Positions 34,961 through 45,140 of a stretch of 64,000 nucleotides of DNA are shown piece after piece. Under the pieces are notes generated by a model, which was not told where the DNA came from, searched no databases, and saw only the letters and a program-made list of their open reading frames with translations. How positions within the stretch are numbered: position 1 is the first letter of the stretch; the number at the start of each line of letters is the position of its first letter. Both the position numbers and the translations under genes were made by a program. The stretch is from Pacificibacter marinus (GTDB lineage: Bacteria; Pseudomonadota; Alphaproteobacteria; Rhodobacterales; Rhodobacteraceae). The stretch is from positions 124,001-188,000 of the forward strand of contig NZ_JAHKPK010000017.1 in assembly GCF_018860665.1 (NCBI RefSeq), given 5' to 3'.

Positions 34961-35530
34961 TTATTCTGGCGTGAAAGGCGCCTCTGGCGGCTCATAGGGT
35001 TCGCGAGAGGGACGTCCCAAAACATCTTTGAGTTCTTCCAGTTCGATAAAGTTATCCGCTTGGCGGCGCAACTCATCTGCGATCATCGGAGGCTGTGACC
35101 GGATTGTAGACACAACCGAAACGCGCACACCTTGGCGCTGCAAGCTTTCAACCAAAGGTCTAAAGTCACCGTCGCCTGAGAAGATCACAATGTGGTCCAC
35201 ATGTGGGGCCAGCTCCATCGCATTGACGGTCAACTCGATGTCCATGTTGCCTTTAATTTTACGGCGCCCCATGGAATCTGTGAATTCTTTGGCGGGCTTG
35301 GTCACCATGGTGAAGCCGTTATAATTGAGCCAATCGACCAGAGGGCGGATCGGTGAATAGTCATCATTCTCGAGCAACGCAGTGTAGTAAAACGCACGCA
35401 GAAGTTTTCCGCGGCGCATGAATTCCTGGCGAAGCAACTTATAATCGATATCAAACCCGAGGGCTTTGGCCGCAGCGTAGAGGTTCGATCCGTCGATGAA
35501 CAGAGCGAGACGTTCATCTCTATAGAACAT
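34961..35530 (-). CDS. NYN domain protein (LabA/DUF88-like)
   Basis: A 189-residue protein with the PIN-like NYN acidic motifs LFIDGSNLYAAAK, KGNMDIELTVNAME and IFSGDGDFRPLVESL, followed by a proline-rich acidic tail (EPYEPPEAPFTPE). NYN proteins are predicted metal-dependent RNases; LabA-like members have regulatory roles. No partner gene is adjacent. ATG at 35530 is preceded by an AGGA-like site. Confidence 0.88.
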   Translation of the reverse strand: MFYRDERLALFIDGSNLYAAAKALGFDIDYKLLRQEFMRRGKLLRAFYYTALLENDDYSPIRPLVDWLNYNGFTMVTKPAKEFTDSMGRRKIKGNMDIELTVNAMELAPHVDHIVIFSGDGDFRPLVESLQRQGVRVSVVSTIRSQPPMIADELRRQADNFIELEELKDVLGRPSREPYEPPEAPFTPE

Positions 35531-35654
35531 TCGATTGGTCCTTTTTTAGTTGGGGTGCGCATCCCGAAAAGTTAAAAGCGCATGGTATGGTCCTGCAAGG
35601 GGTAGTATGATTTCGAGCTGAGTGGAACATGTCTAAATATATAGGGATAAGATA

Positions 35655-36242
35655 TTGCTGCGAGACAAATGTTTGCCATTCGCGAGAAATCGCGCAGTTT
35701 TTGCGTTTGGTGGAAATCTTCCGTCAGAAATTGGCTCTGTAAATGAGACAATTTCTGCTGCTTTCGATGAGTTGCGAACGCATGGCGTTGAGGTGATTGA
35801 TCAGAGTCGCTTTTTCCAAACGCCATGTTTTCCCGCAGGGGCGGGGCCGGATTATGTGAATTTGGTTGCTGTGACCTCAACCTCACATAGCCCCAAGGCG
35901 CTGTTGGAGCGCTTGCATGAGATTGAAGCGAAATTTGGACGGGCACGCGACAGTCGATGGGCAGGGCGCACACTAGATGTAGACATATTATCATATGAAA
36001 ACCTGATAATTCCGGATTTGGACACCTATCAGCATTGGGTGGATTTGCCGTTAGATGTGCAAATGAAAGAGGCACCTCAAAACCTCATACTGCCGCATCC
36101 ACGTATCCAAGATAGGGGGTTTGTACTGATTCCCTTGTGCGACGTTTGGCCAGAATGGACACACCCTGTTTCAGGTAAAACAGCGCAGATGCTTTGCGAT
36201 AGCTTGCCAATAAGTGAAACTAGGGGGATAAAACCTTTGTGA
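35655..36242 (+). CDS. folK: 2-amino-4-hydroxy-6-hydroxymethyldihydropteridine pyrophosphokinase FolK
   Basis: A 195-residue protein. The start appears to be a TTG at 35655 with AGGG upstream, since no ATG or GTG precedes the conserved FGGNLPSEIG. The catalytic loop GRARDSRWAGRTLDVDILSY and ILPHPR are intact. It transfers pyrophosphate from ATP to 6-hydroxymethyl-dihydropterin in folate synthesis. No other folate gene is adjacent. The exact start is uncertain. Confidence 0.92.
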   Translation: MLRDKCLPFARNRAVFAFGGNLPSEIGSVNETISAAFDELRTHGVEVIDQSRFFQTPCFPAGAGPDYVNLVAVTSTSHSPKALLERLHEIEAKFGRARDSRWAGRTLDVDILSYENLIIPDLDTYQHWVDLPLDVQMKEAPQNLILPHPRIQDRGFVLIPLCDVWPEWTHPVSGKTAQMLCDSLPISETRGIKPL

Positions 36243-36262
36243 AACAGTGAAAAAGGCGTGGT

Positions 36263-36309
36263 TTGACAGCCAAAGGTGCCTTGTCAATTGCAAGGCAAGC
36301 GCCTAAATA
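36263..36309 (+). promoter_or_regulatory. Promoter region and hairpin upstream of rpoZ
   Basis: TGCCTTG (36277-36283) and CAAGGCA (36291-36297) form a 7-bp stem. Two promoter readings overlap it: TTGACA at 36263 with a poor -10, or TTGTCA (36281-36286), 17 bases, then TAAATA (36304-36309). The second seems better for rpoZ. The hairpin might also end folK transcription, though no T-run follows. Confidence 0.35.
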
Positions 36310-36349
36310 GGTCGCTTGTATCCCTCGCTAAGTTGGAATTGGAGATCTC

Positions 36350-36703
36350 ATGGCTCGCGTCACAGTAGAAGATTGCGTTGATAAAGTTCCGAATCGTTTC
36401 GAACTTGTAATGCTTGCATCGCACCGCGCTCGCGAAATTTCGGCTGGGTCAACTTTGACCGTAGACCGTGACAACGACAAAAACCCTGTTGTTGCTCTGC
36501 GCGAGATCGCTGATGAAACTCAATTGGCCTCCGCATTGCGTGAGCGTCAAATCGAGTCCAACCAGACACAGATCGAAGTTGATGAACCCGAAGAAGACCA
36601 AATGGCGCTTCTTATGGGGCAAGAAACAGATCAACCTGTTGAAGATGACATGTCCGAAGAAAAACTTCTGCGGGCGTTGATGGAAGCCCAAGGGCAACAA
36701 TAA
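36350..36703 (+). CDS. rpoZ: DNA-directed RNA polymerase omega subunit
   Basis: A 117-residue protein starting [21 protein letters not shown], the conserved omega N-terminus, with RAREIS and [10 protein letters not shown]. The C-terminal half is acidic and longer than in E. coli, as in other alphaproteobacteria. It helps assemble and stabilise RNA polymerase. It precedes the (p)ppGpp synthetase/hydrolase gene, the standard neighbour. Confidence 0.96.
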   Translation: MARVTVEDCVDKVPNRFELVMLASHRAREISAGSTLTVDRDNDKNPVVALREIADETQLASALRERQIESNQTQIEVDEPEEDQMALLMGQETDQPVEDDMSEEKLLRALMEAQGQQ

Positions 36704-36755
36704 TTTTGCGTCACGAGCCCCTAGTTCTGGCCAGTGTAAGAAGAGTGCGGACCGA

Positions 36756-38873
36756 ATGATCGACGTCGAAGACCTGATCGCCTTGGTCCGCAACTACAAT
36801 CCTAAAACCAATGCAGATTTGATCCGTGAAGCCTATGCTTACGGAAAGGAAATGCATGAGGGGCAGTTCCGTCATTCTGGTGAGCCGTATTTTTCTCACC
36901 CGATCGCAGTCGCTGCGATTTTGACCGAACAAGCCCTTGATGATGCGACCATCATCACGGCTCTGTTGCATGACACCATCGAAGACACGAAATCGACTTA
37001 CAAAGAGGTCGAGCGCAAGTTTGGCACGGATGTGGCTGAGCTTGTGGATGGCGTTACTAAGCTGACCAATTTGCAGCTGTCCAGTTCTGAGACCAAGCAG
37101 GCCGAGAATTTTCGCAAGCTGTTTATGGCGATGTCCAAAGATCTGCGGGTGATTTTGGTTAAGCTGGCGGATCGGCTGCATAATATGCGCACGATCAAAT
37201 CCATGCGCCCTGAAAAACAGTTGCAAAAAGCCCGTGAAACCATGGATATCTTTGCCCCACTTGCAGGCCGTATGGGGATGCAATGGATGCGCGAGGAGCT
37301 TGAGGATCTCAGCTTTCGTGTGATCAACCCTGAGGCGCGTCATTCGATCATCCGCCGCTTTATCATGCTGCAACGCGAAACGGGCGATGTGATCCATAAA
37401 ATCACCAATGACATCCGTGCCGAGTTGGAACGCGAAGGCATCGAGGCGGATGTTTTTGGACGGGCCAAAAAGCCCTATTCTATCTGGCGTAAAATGGAAG
37501 AAAAGCAGCAAAGCTTTTCACGCCTGTCCGATATTTACGGCTTTCGAATCATCACCACGTCTGAAGGTGATTGTTACCGCACCTTAGGCGTGATCCACCA
37601 AAGGTGGCGGGCAGTCCCAACGCGTTTCAAAGATTATATTTCGCAACCTAAAACCAACGGCTATCGCTCGATCCACACCACGGTGTCAGGGCGCGATGGC
37701 AAGCGTGTTGAAGTGCAGATTCGCACCCGCCAGATGCATGAGGTCGCTGAAGGTGGTGTGGCTGCACATTGGTCGTATCGCGATGGTGTGCGTGCCAATA
37801 ACCCATTTGCGGTTGATCCAGCCAAGTGGTTGGCAAAGCTCACAGAGCGGTTCGAAAACTCTGATGATCACAGCGAGTTTTTGGAACACGTAAAGTTGGA
37901 AATGTATTCCGATCAGGTGTTTTGCTTCACACCCAAAGGGGAAGTGATCAAATTACCCAAAGGGGCGACCCCGCTTGATTACGCCTATTCCATTCACACC
38001 CGTATTGGTGACAGCTGCGTTGGTGCCAAAGTCGATGGCATTCGTGTGCCGCTTTGGACGCGGTTGAAGAATGGTCAGTCCGTTGAAATTTTGACAGCGG
38101 AAGGCCAGCGCCCTCAAGGGACATGGCTGGATATCGTTGTCACAGGGCGGGCGAAAGCGGCTATTCGTAAATCGTTGCGCGAAGAAGATCGCGAGCGCTT
38201 TGTCAAATTGGGGCGTGAATTGGCGCGATTGGCCTTTGAACATGTGGGCAAAAAAGCGTCTGAAAAAGCACTGGCAACGGCGGCAAAACAATTGTCTTTG
38301 TCCTCAACCGAAGAACTGCTGTCCCGAATGGGATCTGCTGAGTTGACGGCGACGGATGTGATAAAGGCCGTCTACCCAGAATTGGTGCGTGCGTCTGGCA
38401 ATGTGGATGCCAAACGTGCCGTGTTGGGCTTGAGTGAAGATCAAACCTACAACCGTGCCCAATGCTGCCAAGCTGTGCCGGGGGAACGCATCGTCGGGAT
38501 CACCTATCGCGGCAAAGGCGTTATGCTGCACGCAATTGATTGTCCCGCACTTGAAGAACTTGAAGCTGAAACAGATCGTTGGGTCGATCTGCAGTGGCAT
38601 TCAGGGCCGCATGGGGCGATCCATGCGGTGTCTTTGGATATCACGATTTCTAATGACACCGGTGTTTTGGGGCGTATTTGTACTTTGATTGGCGAGCAAA
38701 AAGCCAATATTTCCGATCTCACATTCATCGATCGAAAACCTGATTTCTTTAGAGTGATCATCGACGCAGATGTGAGGGATATTGAGCATCTTCATGCTGT
38801 GATGCTTGCACTTGAGGCTGAAAGCGATGTGGCGCGTGTGCGCCGCTACAGAGACTTGAACAGAAAGCCCTAA
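36756..38873 (+). CDS. rsh: Bifunctional (p)ppGpp synthetase/hydrolase (Rsh/SpoT)
   Basis: A 705-residue RelA/SpoT homologue. The HD hydrolase domain (YFSHPIAVAAI, ALLHDTIEDT) lies in the first 180 residues. The synthetase domain has FGRAKKPYSIWRKM and GYRSIHTTVSG, then TGS at about 385-445 and a C-terminal ACT domain. RFKDYI matches the RxKD charge pattern of bifunctional enzymes, so both activities are expected. It would control the stringent response. Length is normal for alphaproteobacteria. Confidence 0.95.
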   Translation: MIDVEDLIALVRNYNPKTNADLIREAYAYGKEMHEGQFRHSGEPYFSHPIAVAAILTEQALDDATIITALLHDTIEDTKSTYKEVERKFGTDVAELVDGVTKLTNLQLSSSETKQAENFRKLFMAMSKDLRVILVKLADRLHNMRTIKSMRPEKQLQKARETMDIFAPLAGRMGMQWMREELEDLSFRVINPEARHSIIRRFIMLQRETGDVIHKITNDIRAELEREGIEADVFGRAKKPYSIWRKMEEKQQSFSRLSDIYGFRIITTSEGDCYRTLGVIHQRWRAVPTRFKDYISQPKTNGYRSIHTTVSGRDGKRVEVQIRTRQMHEVAEGGVAAHWSYRDGVRANNPFAVDPAKWLAKLTERFENSDDHSEFLEHVKLEMYSDQVFCFTPKGEVIKLPKGATPLDYAYSIHTRIGDSCVGAKVDGIRVPLWTRLKNGQSVEILTAEGQRPQGTWLDIVVTGRAKAAIRKSLREEDRERFVKLGRELARLAFEHVGKKASEKALATAAKQLSLSSTEELLSRMGSAELTATDVIKAVYPELVRASGNVDAKRAVLGLSEDQTYNRAQCCQAVPGERIVGITYRGKGVMLHAIDCPALEELEAETDRWVDLQWHSGPHGAIHAVSLDITISNDTGVLGRICTLIGEQKANISDLTFIDRKPDFFRVIIDADVRDIEHLHAVMLALEAESDVARVRRYRDLNRKP

Positions 38874-38893
38874 AAGGGCCTTTGAGGGAAAAC

Positions 38894-39544
38894 GTGGTTT
38901 TCAAACGCCGAGATAAGCTGTCGCCCATCAAATGGGTGCAGCAGTGGGTTTGGCCTCGTGGGGGCTGGTCCCGCGCTGTGCGTTATATGAAACTACGCCT
39001 CAACCGTTTACCTGGAACCCCCGACAGTATCGCACGTGGTGTCTTTGTCGGAGTGTTTACAGCTTTTACACCGTTTTTTGGCGCGCATTTCGTCATCGCT
39101 GCTATTCTTGCAAAATTAATGCGTGGCAATGTCTTGGCGGCCATACTGGCGACATTTGCAGGCAACCCGCTGACTTATGTGCCCATTGCGGTTATCTCGC
39201 TGAAAATGGGACACTTTATACTGGGGTCCGAATTTGACACCTATAGTGAGCGGTCATTCGTCGGAAAGTTCTATGATGCAAGCCATGATTTACTACATAA
39301 TCTCAAGGCGCTTGTAACACATGATGTGGCGAATTGGGATGGAGTTCTGCGGTTTGCAAGCGATGTGTTCTATCCCTATTTGATTGGCGGTGTGGTACTT
39401 GGCACCTTGGTTGGCGGTGTCGCGTATTATGTGAGCTTACCAATGATCACTGCATTTCAAAAACGTCGGCGCGGGCGAATTAAAACCAAACTAGAAGAAC
39501 TGCGGCGTAAGACTGGAACATTTAAACCTAACAATAAGCAGTGA
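38894..39544 (+). CDS. DUF2062 membrane protein
   Basis: A 216-residue protein. I chose the GTG at 38894 because GAGGGA lies just upstream; a TTG twelve bases earlier is less likely. DUF2062 features are visible: TPDSIARGVFVGVFTAFTPFFGAH, then LAATFAGNPLTYVPI-like sequence (about residues 85-105), with a second hydrophobic hairpin near the C-terminus and a basic tail. It is probably an inner-membrane protein of unknown role. It is twenty bases downstream of rsh, in the order usual for this order of bacteria. Confidence 0.88.
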   Translation: MVFKRRDKLSPIKWVQQWVWPRGGWSRAVRYMKLRLNRLPGTPDSIARGVFVGVFTAFTPFFGAHFVIAAILAKLMRGNVLAAILATFAGNPLTYVPIAVISLKMGHFILGSEFDTYSERSFVGKFYDASHDLLHNLKALVTHDVANWDGVLRFASDVFYPYLIGGVVLGTLVGGVAYYVSLPMITAFQKRRRGRIKTKLEELRRKTGTFKPNNKQ

Positions 39545-39674
39545 CAATTTTATTGATAGGGGCGATCAAAAATAGTCGGTTCCCTTTTGAAGCAGTCCGT
39601 CTATTTTGCACTCAGAGAGAGCAGAGCGTTTGCGGTGGAATGGCCTTCACGCGGCGCAGTAAGAAAGGCATCCT

Positions 39675-40424
39675 ATGACTGTATTACACCCTTTACGTTT
39701 GGGCATGAACATCGACCATGTGGCGACTGTGCGCAATGCACGCGGATCGGCCTATCCTGATCCCGTACGCGCTGCCAAACTGGCCGAAGAGGCCGGCGCA
39801 GATGGCATTACCGCGCACCTGCGCGAAGATCGCCGCCATATCACAGACGCCGATATCGATGCCCTTGTCGAACACCTAAGTGTGCCTTTGAACTTTGAAA
39901 TGGCAGCGACGCCTGAGATGCAAGCGATTGCGCTGCGTCATAAGCCGCATGCCGTGTGCATCGTGCCCGAAAAGCGCGAAGAACGCACCACGGAAGGCGG
40001 CTTAGAGGTTGCACGTGAAGAAAACAGCTTGGCGCATTTTATCGCTCCTCTGCGTGAAGCGGGCAGTCGCGTGTCGATTTTTATTGCTGCAGACCGTGCC
40101 CAAATTGAAGCGGCGCATCGCATTGGTGCTGCTGTGGTCGAATTGCACACAGGCGCTTATTGCGATTTGCATGCCGAAGGGCAATTCGATGCACGCGATG
40201 ATGAATTAAAACGCCTGACTGAAATGGCGGATTTCGCCAATCATCTTGGGCTTGAAGTGCATGCGGGCCATGGCTTGACTTATGACACGGTTCAACCGAT
40301 TGCGGCTTTACCTCAGGTCGTTGAGTTGAACATCGGGCACTTTTTAATTGGCGAATCTATTTTTCGCGGCCTCAAACCTGCCATCCATGAGATGCGGCGT
40401 TTGATGGATGAGGCGCGCGGGTGA
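39675..40424 (+). CDS. pdxJ: Pyridoxine 5'-phosphate synthase PdxJ
   Basis: A 249-residue TIM-barrel enzyme with [16 protein letters not shown] at the start, [11 protein letters not shown], and the C-terminal [14 protein letters not shown]. It condenses 1-deoxyxylulose 5-phosphate with aminoacetone phosphate to give pyridoxine 5'-phosphate. Its stop overlaps the LysE-type gene start (GTGA). A 130-base upstream gap without other recognised content probably holds its promoter. Confidence 0.96.
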   Translation: MTVLHPLRLGMNIDHVATVRNARGSAYPDPVRAAKLAEEAGADGITAHLREDRRHITDADIDALVEHLSVPLNFEMAATPEMQAIALRHKPHAVCIVPEKREERTTEGGLEVAREENSLAHFIAPLREAGSRVSIFIAADRAQIEAAHRIGAAVVELHTGAYCDLHAEGQFDARDDELKRLTEMADFANHLGLEVHAGHGLTYDTVQPIAALPQVVELNIGHFLIGESIFRGLKPAIHEMRRLMDEARG

Positions 40425-41044
40425 TTCCCTTTTCCGACCTTTGGCCCATTCTGTTGGGATGGGCGATTGCGGTGGGGTCTCCGGGGCCGGCTGTGTTGGC
40501 CATCGCAGGCGCGTCGATGGGGTCTGGGCGAAAAAACGGGTTGGCTTTGGCGTTCGGTGTCTGGAATGGTTCGATGATTTGGGCCTGCATCGCCGCCCTT
40601 GGTTTTGGGGCTGTTATGGTGTCCAATACATGGGTGTTCGAGACGCTTCGTTATCTTGGTGCAGGCTATCTGTTATACCTCGCTTTTAAATCGGCAAAGT
40701 CAGCGCTACGCAGCGGTATTGATCATATCGCAACTAGCACTGACACGACGCAAAAGGCGTGGCAACGCGGATTTTTGATCCACGTTATGAACCCGAAAGC
40801 AGCCTTTTTTTGGGGCGCACTTTTCGCGGTTGTGATTCCGCAAGGTGCGGCACCGATTGCCGTGGCGCAGGTGGCTGTGTCGTGTTTGCTGACCTCGCTT
40901 GTGGTGATGTCTTTTATGGCTTTGCTGTTCTCAACACGGATCATTTCAAACGGATATCTGCGGATGCATCGTCTCTTTGATGGCGCTTTCGCGACACTCT
41001 TTGGCTATGCGGCACTTAAAGTGGTCACATCAAAATTGGTTTGA
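40421..41044 (+). CDS. LysE-family amino acid exporter
   Basis: A 207-residue protein with a GTG start overlapping the pdxJ stop. It has about six hydrophobic segments and the family motif [25 protein letters not shown] near the N-terminus (residues 15-39), then [13 protein letters not shown]. LysE/RhtB proteins export amino acids or homoserine lactones. The substrate is unknown. It is seven bases before acpS. Confidence 0.88.
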   Translation: MIPFSDLWPILLGWAIAVGSPGPAVLAIAGASMGSGRKNGLALAFGVWNGSMIWACIAALGFGAVMVSNTWVFETLRYLGAGYLLYLAFKSAKSALRSGIDHIATSTDTTQKAWQRGFLIHVMNPKAAFFWGALFAVVIPQGAAPIAVAQVAVSCLLTSLVVMSFMALLFSTRIISNGYLRMHRLFDGAFATLFGYAALKVVTSKLV

Positions 41045-41051
41045 GATATAC

Positions 41052-41453
41052 ATGATACTAGGCATTGGCACTGATCTCGCAAATATCGAACGCATATCCG
41101 GCACACTTGAACGTTTTGGCGATCGGTTCAAAACCCGTGTGTTCACAGAGCTTGAGCGGAGCAAAGCCGAAAGCCGCAAAGACGTGGCAGGGACCTACGC
41201 AAAACGTTGGGCCGCGAAAGAGGCTTGTTCCAAAGCTTTGGGCACGGGCTTGGCCATGGGCATTTCTTGGAAAGATATGGCGGTGACAAATATGGACACC
41301 GGCCAGCCGACAATGCAGGTGACAGGTTGGGCCAAAGATCGGCTTGCAGCAATGACGCCTGAAGGGCATGAGGCTGTTATACATGTCACCTTGACTGATG
41401 ATCATCCTTGGGCGCAGGCCTTTGTGGTGATCGAGGCGCGCCCTTTGTCGTGA
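41052..41453 (+). CDS. acpS: Holo-[acyl-carrier-protein] synthase AcpS
   Basis: A 133-residue protein from the ATG giving [15 protein letters not shown]; the frame is open further upstream inside the LysE gene. Magnesium and CoA-binding motifs are GIGTDL and [15 protein letters not shown]. It transfers 4'-phosphopantetheine from CoA to acyl carrier protein. It lies just upstream of the lepB-rnc-era unit. Confidence 0.95.
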   Translation: MILGIGTDLANIERISGTLERFGDRFKTRVFTELERSKAESRKDVAGTYAKRWAAKEACSKALGTGLAMGISWKDMAVTNMDTGQPTMQVTGWAKDRLAAMTPEGHEAVIHVTLTDDHPWAQAFVVIEARPLS

Positions 41454-41509
41454 AATAGCCGTGAGAGCCCATAATTCTTGCCGAAACCACGGTGTTTTGC
41501 GTGATGCGC

Positions 41510-41538
41510 TTGACAGCACCCGCGCCGCTGAGCATGAA
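41510..41538 (+). promoter_or_regulatory. Promoter candidate for lepB operon
   Basis: TTGACA (41510-41515), 17 bases, then CATGAA (41533-41538). The -35 is a perfect match and the -10 is weak. It lies in the 141-base gap before lepB and could drive lepB-rnc-era-DUF1491-recO. Confidence 0.4.
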
Positions 41539-41594
41539 ACCCCCAACAGGTTTGGCACAAACCCGCATATGTCCGATAAAGGTGAGATTAAGAT

Positions 41595-42377
41595 ATGAGC
41601 AAAGCAAAAGATTCTGTAACCGAAACGGTTAAAACCGTTGTCTATGCTCTGCTCATTGCAGGTATTTTTCGGTCTTTGTTTTTCCAGCCCTTCTTTATTC
41701 CGTCCAGCTCGATGAAAAGCACCCTTCTGGTTGGCGACTTTTTGTTCGTCAATAAGATGAGCTATGGCTTTTCTGAATATTCTTGCCCAAGCCTCGTACG
41801 GTTCCTTTGTCCGATCTCTGGCCGCATATTGGCGTCCGCACCTGAACGCGGCGACGTTGTCGTGTTTGAACACCCGACACAGCACCGCGCTTTTGTGAAG
41901 CGTTTGATCGGGTTGCCTGGTGATAAAATCCAAATGAAAAACGGTGTTTTGTTCATCAATGGTGAAGAAGCTGTTCAAACTCCTGATGGCGTATTTTCCG
42001 AAACATTCGCCCCACAAGGGGCCGCAGGCAATACGCCGCGCTGTTCTAACCAAGCCGTTGGTTTGGGTGGCGAATGTGTTAAAGAACGCTTTATCGAAAC
42101 TTTTCCGAATGGCGAAAGCCATCACATTCTAAACATCGGACAATCGCGCGTGGATGACACGCCTGTGTTTACAGTGCCCGACGCGCAGTATTTCTTTATG
42201 GGCGACAATCGTGACAATTCCGCTGACAGTCGCATTGCACAGCCAACAGGTGTTGGTTTTGTGCCTGAGAAATTCTTGCTTGGCCGTGTCGACCGTGTGA
42301 TGTTCTCGGCAGCTGGCAAAAGACTGTTTTACTTTTGGACATGGCGTTTGGACCGTTTCTTTAAGGAAATCGTGTGA
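41595..42377 (+). CDS. lepB: Signal peptidase I
   Basis: A 260-residue protein with one N-terminal transmembrane segment (about 13-30), the catalytic serine in PSSSMKSTL (S39) and the general-base lysine in [11 protein letters not shown] (K102). The C-terminal box [11 protein letters not shown] is present. It removes signal peptides from exported proteins at the periplasmic face. It overlaps rnc by GTGA. Confidence 0.96.
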   Translation: MSKAKDSVTETVKTVVYALLIAGIFRSLFFQPFFIPSSSMKSTLLVGDFLFVNKMSYGFSEYSCPSLVRFLCPISGRILASAPERGDVVVFEHPTQHRAFVKRLIGLPGDKIQMKNGVLFINGEEAVQTPDGVFSETFAPQGAAGNTPRCSNQAVGLGGECVKERFIETFPNGESHHILNIGQSRVDDTPVFTVPDAQYFFMGDNRDNSADSRIAQPTGVGFVPEKFLLGRVDRVMFSAAGKRLFYFWTWRLDRFFKEIV

Positions 42378-43060
42378 AAATAGCTGCCGAACTCAAAGCC
42401 TTTGAAGCGCGCCTTGGCCACAGCTTTAAAAACCCAGAGCATCTGACACGCGCAGTGACGCACAGCTCGTTTTCGTCTGCGACACGCCCTGACAACCAAC
42501 GTCTTGAGTTTTTAGGCGACCGCGTCTTGGGGTTGAGCATGGCTGAAGCACTGTTCGAGGCTGATACCGACGCATCCGAGGGCCAGTTGGCACCGCGTTT
42601 CAATGCGCTGGTACGCAAAGAGACCTGCGCAGACATCGCCCGCGATATTGATTTGGGGGCCGTTTTGAAACTTGGGCGCTCTGAAATGTTGTCGGGTGGT
42701 CGTCGTAAAGAGGCGCTGCTGGCCGATGCGATGGAAGCTGTGATCGCTGCCGTTTACAAAGATGCTGGATTTGATGTGGCCAAGGACGTTGTGCTTAGGC
42801 TCTGGGGCAAGCGGATTAAAACAGTCGACGCTGACAGCCGCGACCCGAAAACGGCGCTGCAAGAATGGGCGCAGGCGCGCAAACAGCAGCCACCGAAATA
42901 CAAAGAGGTAAAGCGTTCTGGCCCCGATCACGCGCCAGTCTTTACCATCGAAGTACAATTGCAAAGCGGGCAAACCATGCGCGCCGAGGCAACATCAAAA
43001 CGCAACGCTGAGCAAGCCGCCGCCAAGGCGCTTTTAGATCAATTGGAGAGCGGACAATGA
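42374..43060 (+). CDS. rnc: Ribonuclease III
   Basis: A 228-residue protein with a GTG start in a GTGA overlap. The nuclease signature [17 protein letters not shown] is in the first 65 residues, and the C-terminal double-stranded RNA-binding domain ([11 protein letters not shown] to the end) is complete. It processes rRNA precursors and structured mRNAs. It overlaps era by ATGA, the classic lepB-rnc-era order. Confidence 0.96.
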   Translation: MKIAAELKAFEARLGHSFKNPEHLTRAVTHSSFSSATRPDNQRLEFLGDRVLGLSMAEALFEADTDASEGQLAPRFNALVRKETCADIARDIDLGAVLKLGRSEMLSGGRRKEALLADAMEAVIAAVYKDAGFDVAKDVVLRLWGKRIKTVDADSRDPKTALQEWAQARKQQPPKYKEVKRSGPDHAPVFTIEVQLQSGQTMRAEATSKRNAEQAAAKALLDQLESGQ

Positions 43061-43974
43061 CCGACGAAAAGACGACACGCGCGGGCTTTGTCGCCCTTAT
43101 CGGTGAGCCCAACGCGGGCAAGTCCACTCTTTTGAATCGCATGGTGGGGGCCAAGGTTTCTATCGTGACGCATAAGGTTCAAACCACGCGTGCGCGTATT
43201 CGTGGTGTGGCGATTGAGGGCGATAGCCAGTTGGTATTTGTTGACACGCCGGGCATCTTTAAACCGACCCGTCGCTTGGACCGCGCCATGGTGGCGGCGG
43301 CTTGGGGTGGTGCTGCGGATGCGGATGTTGTGGTGCTGTTGATCGAGGCGCATCGCGGCATGACCAAAGGGGTTGAGGCCATTTTGGAAGCCTTGTCCGA
43401 GCGCACAGACACGCGCAATATTTCGTTGGCCATCAACAAAATCGACCGCGTACCTGTCGATGTTCTGTTGGAACTGACCAGCAAAATGAACGAACGTTTC
43501 AACTTTAATAAGACGTTTTTGATCTCGGCGGAAAAAGGGCACGGCGTGGACGACCTGCGCGAATGGTTGGCGGATGAAGTGCCTGTGGGGCCGTGGCTTT
43601 ACCCCGAAGATCAAATCGCCGATCTGCCGCTGCGTATGATCGCCGCTGAAATTACGCGTGAAAAATTGACCCTGCAATTGCACCAAGAACTGCCTTATCA
43701 GTTGACGGTTGAAACCGAAAACTGGGAAGAGCGTAAAGACGGCTCCGCGCGTATTGATCAGGTGATCTATGTGGCCCGTGACGGTCACAAAGGTATCTTG
43801 CTGGGTCACAAAGGCGAGACGATCAAACGCATTTCACGTGCCTCCCGTGAAGAACTCAACACCTTTTTGGACCGCAAAGTTCACTTGTTTTTGCAGGTCA
43901 AAGTGCGTCCAAATTGGTTGGAAGAATCTGAGCGCTATGGCGAAATGGGTCTCGATTTTAAAGACGGGAACTAA
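43057..43974 (+). CDS. era: GTPase Era
   Basis: A 305-residue protein. G1 is GEPNAGKST (17-25), G3 is DTPG, G4 is NKID, and a C-terminal KH domain ([20 protein letters not shown] region) binds 16S rRNA. It is needed for 30S maturation and cell cycle progress. It is directly downstream of rnc. Confidence 0.96.
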   Translation: MTDEKTTRAGFVALIGEPNAGKSTLLNRMVGAKVSIVTHKVQTTRARIRGVAIEGDSQLVFVDTPGIFKPTRRLDRAMVAAAWGGAADADVVVLLIEAHRGMTKGVEAILEALSERTDTRNISLAINKIDRVPVDVLLELTSKMNERFNFNKTFLISAEKGHGVDDLREWLADEVPVGPWLYPEDQIADLPLRMIAAEITREKLTLQLHQELPYQLTVETENWEERKDGSARIDQVIYVARDGHKGILLGHKGETIKRISRASREELNTFLDRKVHLFLQVKVRPNWLEESERYGEMGLDFKDGN

Positions 43975-43980
43975 GCGCAC

Positions 43981-44313
43981 TTGGCGCGGCTTACTGCCGA
44001 TATCTGGGTGTCCGCCTATTTGACGCGTCTGCGTTTGGCGGATATCCCCGTTTTTGTCGTCAAAAAAGGCGATGCGACTGCTGGTGCTGTGATGATCAAG
44101 CTCAACACGCTGGATGGCCAAGCTGTCGCCTATCAACGTCAATTCGATTTGATGGCAGATCGCCGCGAATGGGTCGAACTGGCCCGCGGAGCAGAGCGCG
44201 ATGTCGATGCGGCCCTAAACAAGCAACGCGGCTATGACCCTGATCTGTGGATTGTTGAGGTTGAAGACCGTGATGGTCGCACGCTTTTGGACGAAGTCGG
44301 CCTGTCGGATTGA
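43981..44313 (+). CDS. DUF1491 family protein
   Basis: A 110-residue protein with a TTG start (MARLTADIWVSAYLTRLRLA), six bases after era; the conserved N-terminus begins exactly there. The family is small, soluble and common between era and recO in alphaproteobacteria, with no known function. The sequence has alternating strands and an acidic C-terminus. Confidence 0.85.
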   Translation: MARLTADIWVSAYLTRLRLADIPVFVVKKGDATAGAVMIKLNTLDGQAVAYQRQFDLMADRREWVELARGAERDVDAALNKQRGYDPDLWIVEVEDRDGRTLLDEVGLSD

Positions 44314-44387
44314 CGCTGTGATAACGTCGAGGCACGATAGCCTAAGTAAATTGACTTCAGACGACAAACCAAAAAGGGAAGCCGCGC

Positions 44388-45140
44388 GTGATTGAATGGC
44401 GTGATCAAGGTGCCGTCTTGGCCGTCCGTAAATACGGCGAAACCTCTGTAATCGTCGATGTATTCACCGAACATCACGGGCGTCACGCAGGGGTTGTGCG
44501 TGGTGGTATCTCGCGCAAAATGACACCGCATTTGCAACCCGGTAGTCAGGTGTCACTGACGTGGAAGGCGCGCCTTGAAGATCAACTTGGCAGTTTCACT
44601 TTTGAGCCAATCAAAAGCCGCGCTGCCGCCGTTATGAACGACCCGATGGCGCTGTCGGCGCTTAATTCGATCACTGCCATGCTGGCCTTTGCCCTGCCAG
44701 AACGCGAAACGCATGGGTATTTATATGTCGACAGTATGAGCCTGCTCGATAAGCTTGGTAACGATCCCAATTGGCCTTTGGATTATCTTCAATGGGAATT
44801 GTCGATGCTTGAAGAGCTGGGGTTCGGGTTGGATTTGTCGTCTTGCGCAGTCACCGGCACCCATGATGATTTGATTTATGTGTCACCCAAATCTGGTCGC
44901 GCAGTCAGCCGCAAAGGTGCAGGCGAATGGGCAGATCGTATGTTGCCATTGCCGCAATGTTTGCTGGGGCAAGCGCCGCTGGAATATCGTGAAGTCCTGC
45001 GTGGGCTTACAACGACGGGGCATTTTTTGACACGCTTTGCGAATGAGATGGGCGACAAGCCTGTGCCTGTCGCCCGGGATCGTTTTTTGGATCGTTTGCA
45101 AAAATCCGCAGTGCTTGAACCGCCACGTTTCGAAGGCTAG
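44388..45140 (+). CDS. recO: DNA repair protein RecO
   Basis: A 250-residue protein with a GTG start. The N-terminal OB-fold ([31 protein letters not shown]) is followed by a helical domain ([17 protein letters not shown]). RecO works with RecR/RecF to load RecA on SSB-coated gaps. Its TAG stop overlaps the converging acyl-CoA dehydrogenase stop in a CTAG. Confidence 0.93.
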   Translation: MIEWRDQGAVLAVRKYGETSVIVDVFTEHHGRHAGVVRGGISRKMTPHLQPGSQVSLTWKARLEDQLGSFTFEPIKSRAAAVMNDPMALSALNSITAMLAFALPERETHGYLYVDSMSLLDKLGNDPNWPLDYLQWELSMLEELGFGLDLSSCAVTGTHDDLIYVSPKSGRAVSRKGAGEWADRMLPLPQCLLGQAPLEYREVLRGLTTTGHFLTRFANEMGDKPVPVARDRFLDRLQKSAVLEPPRFEG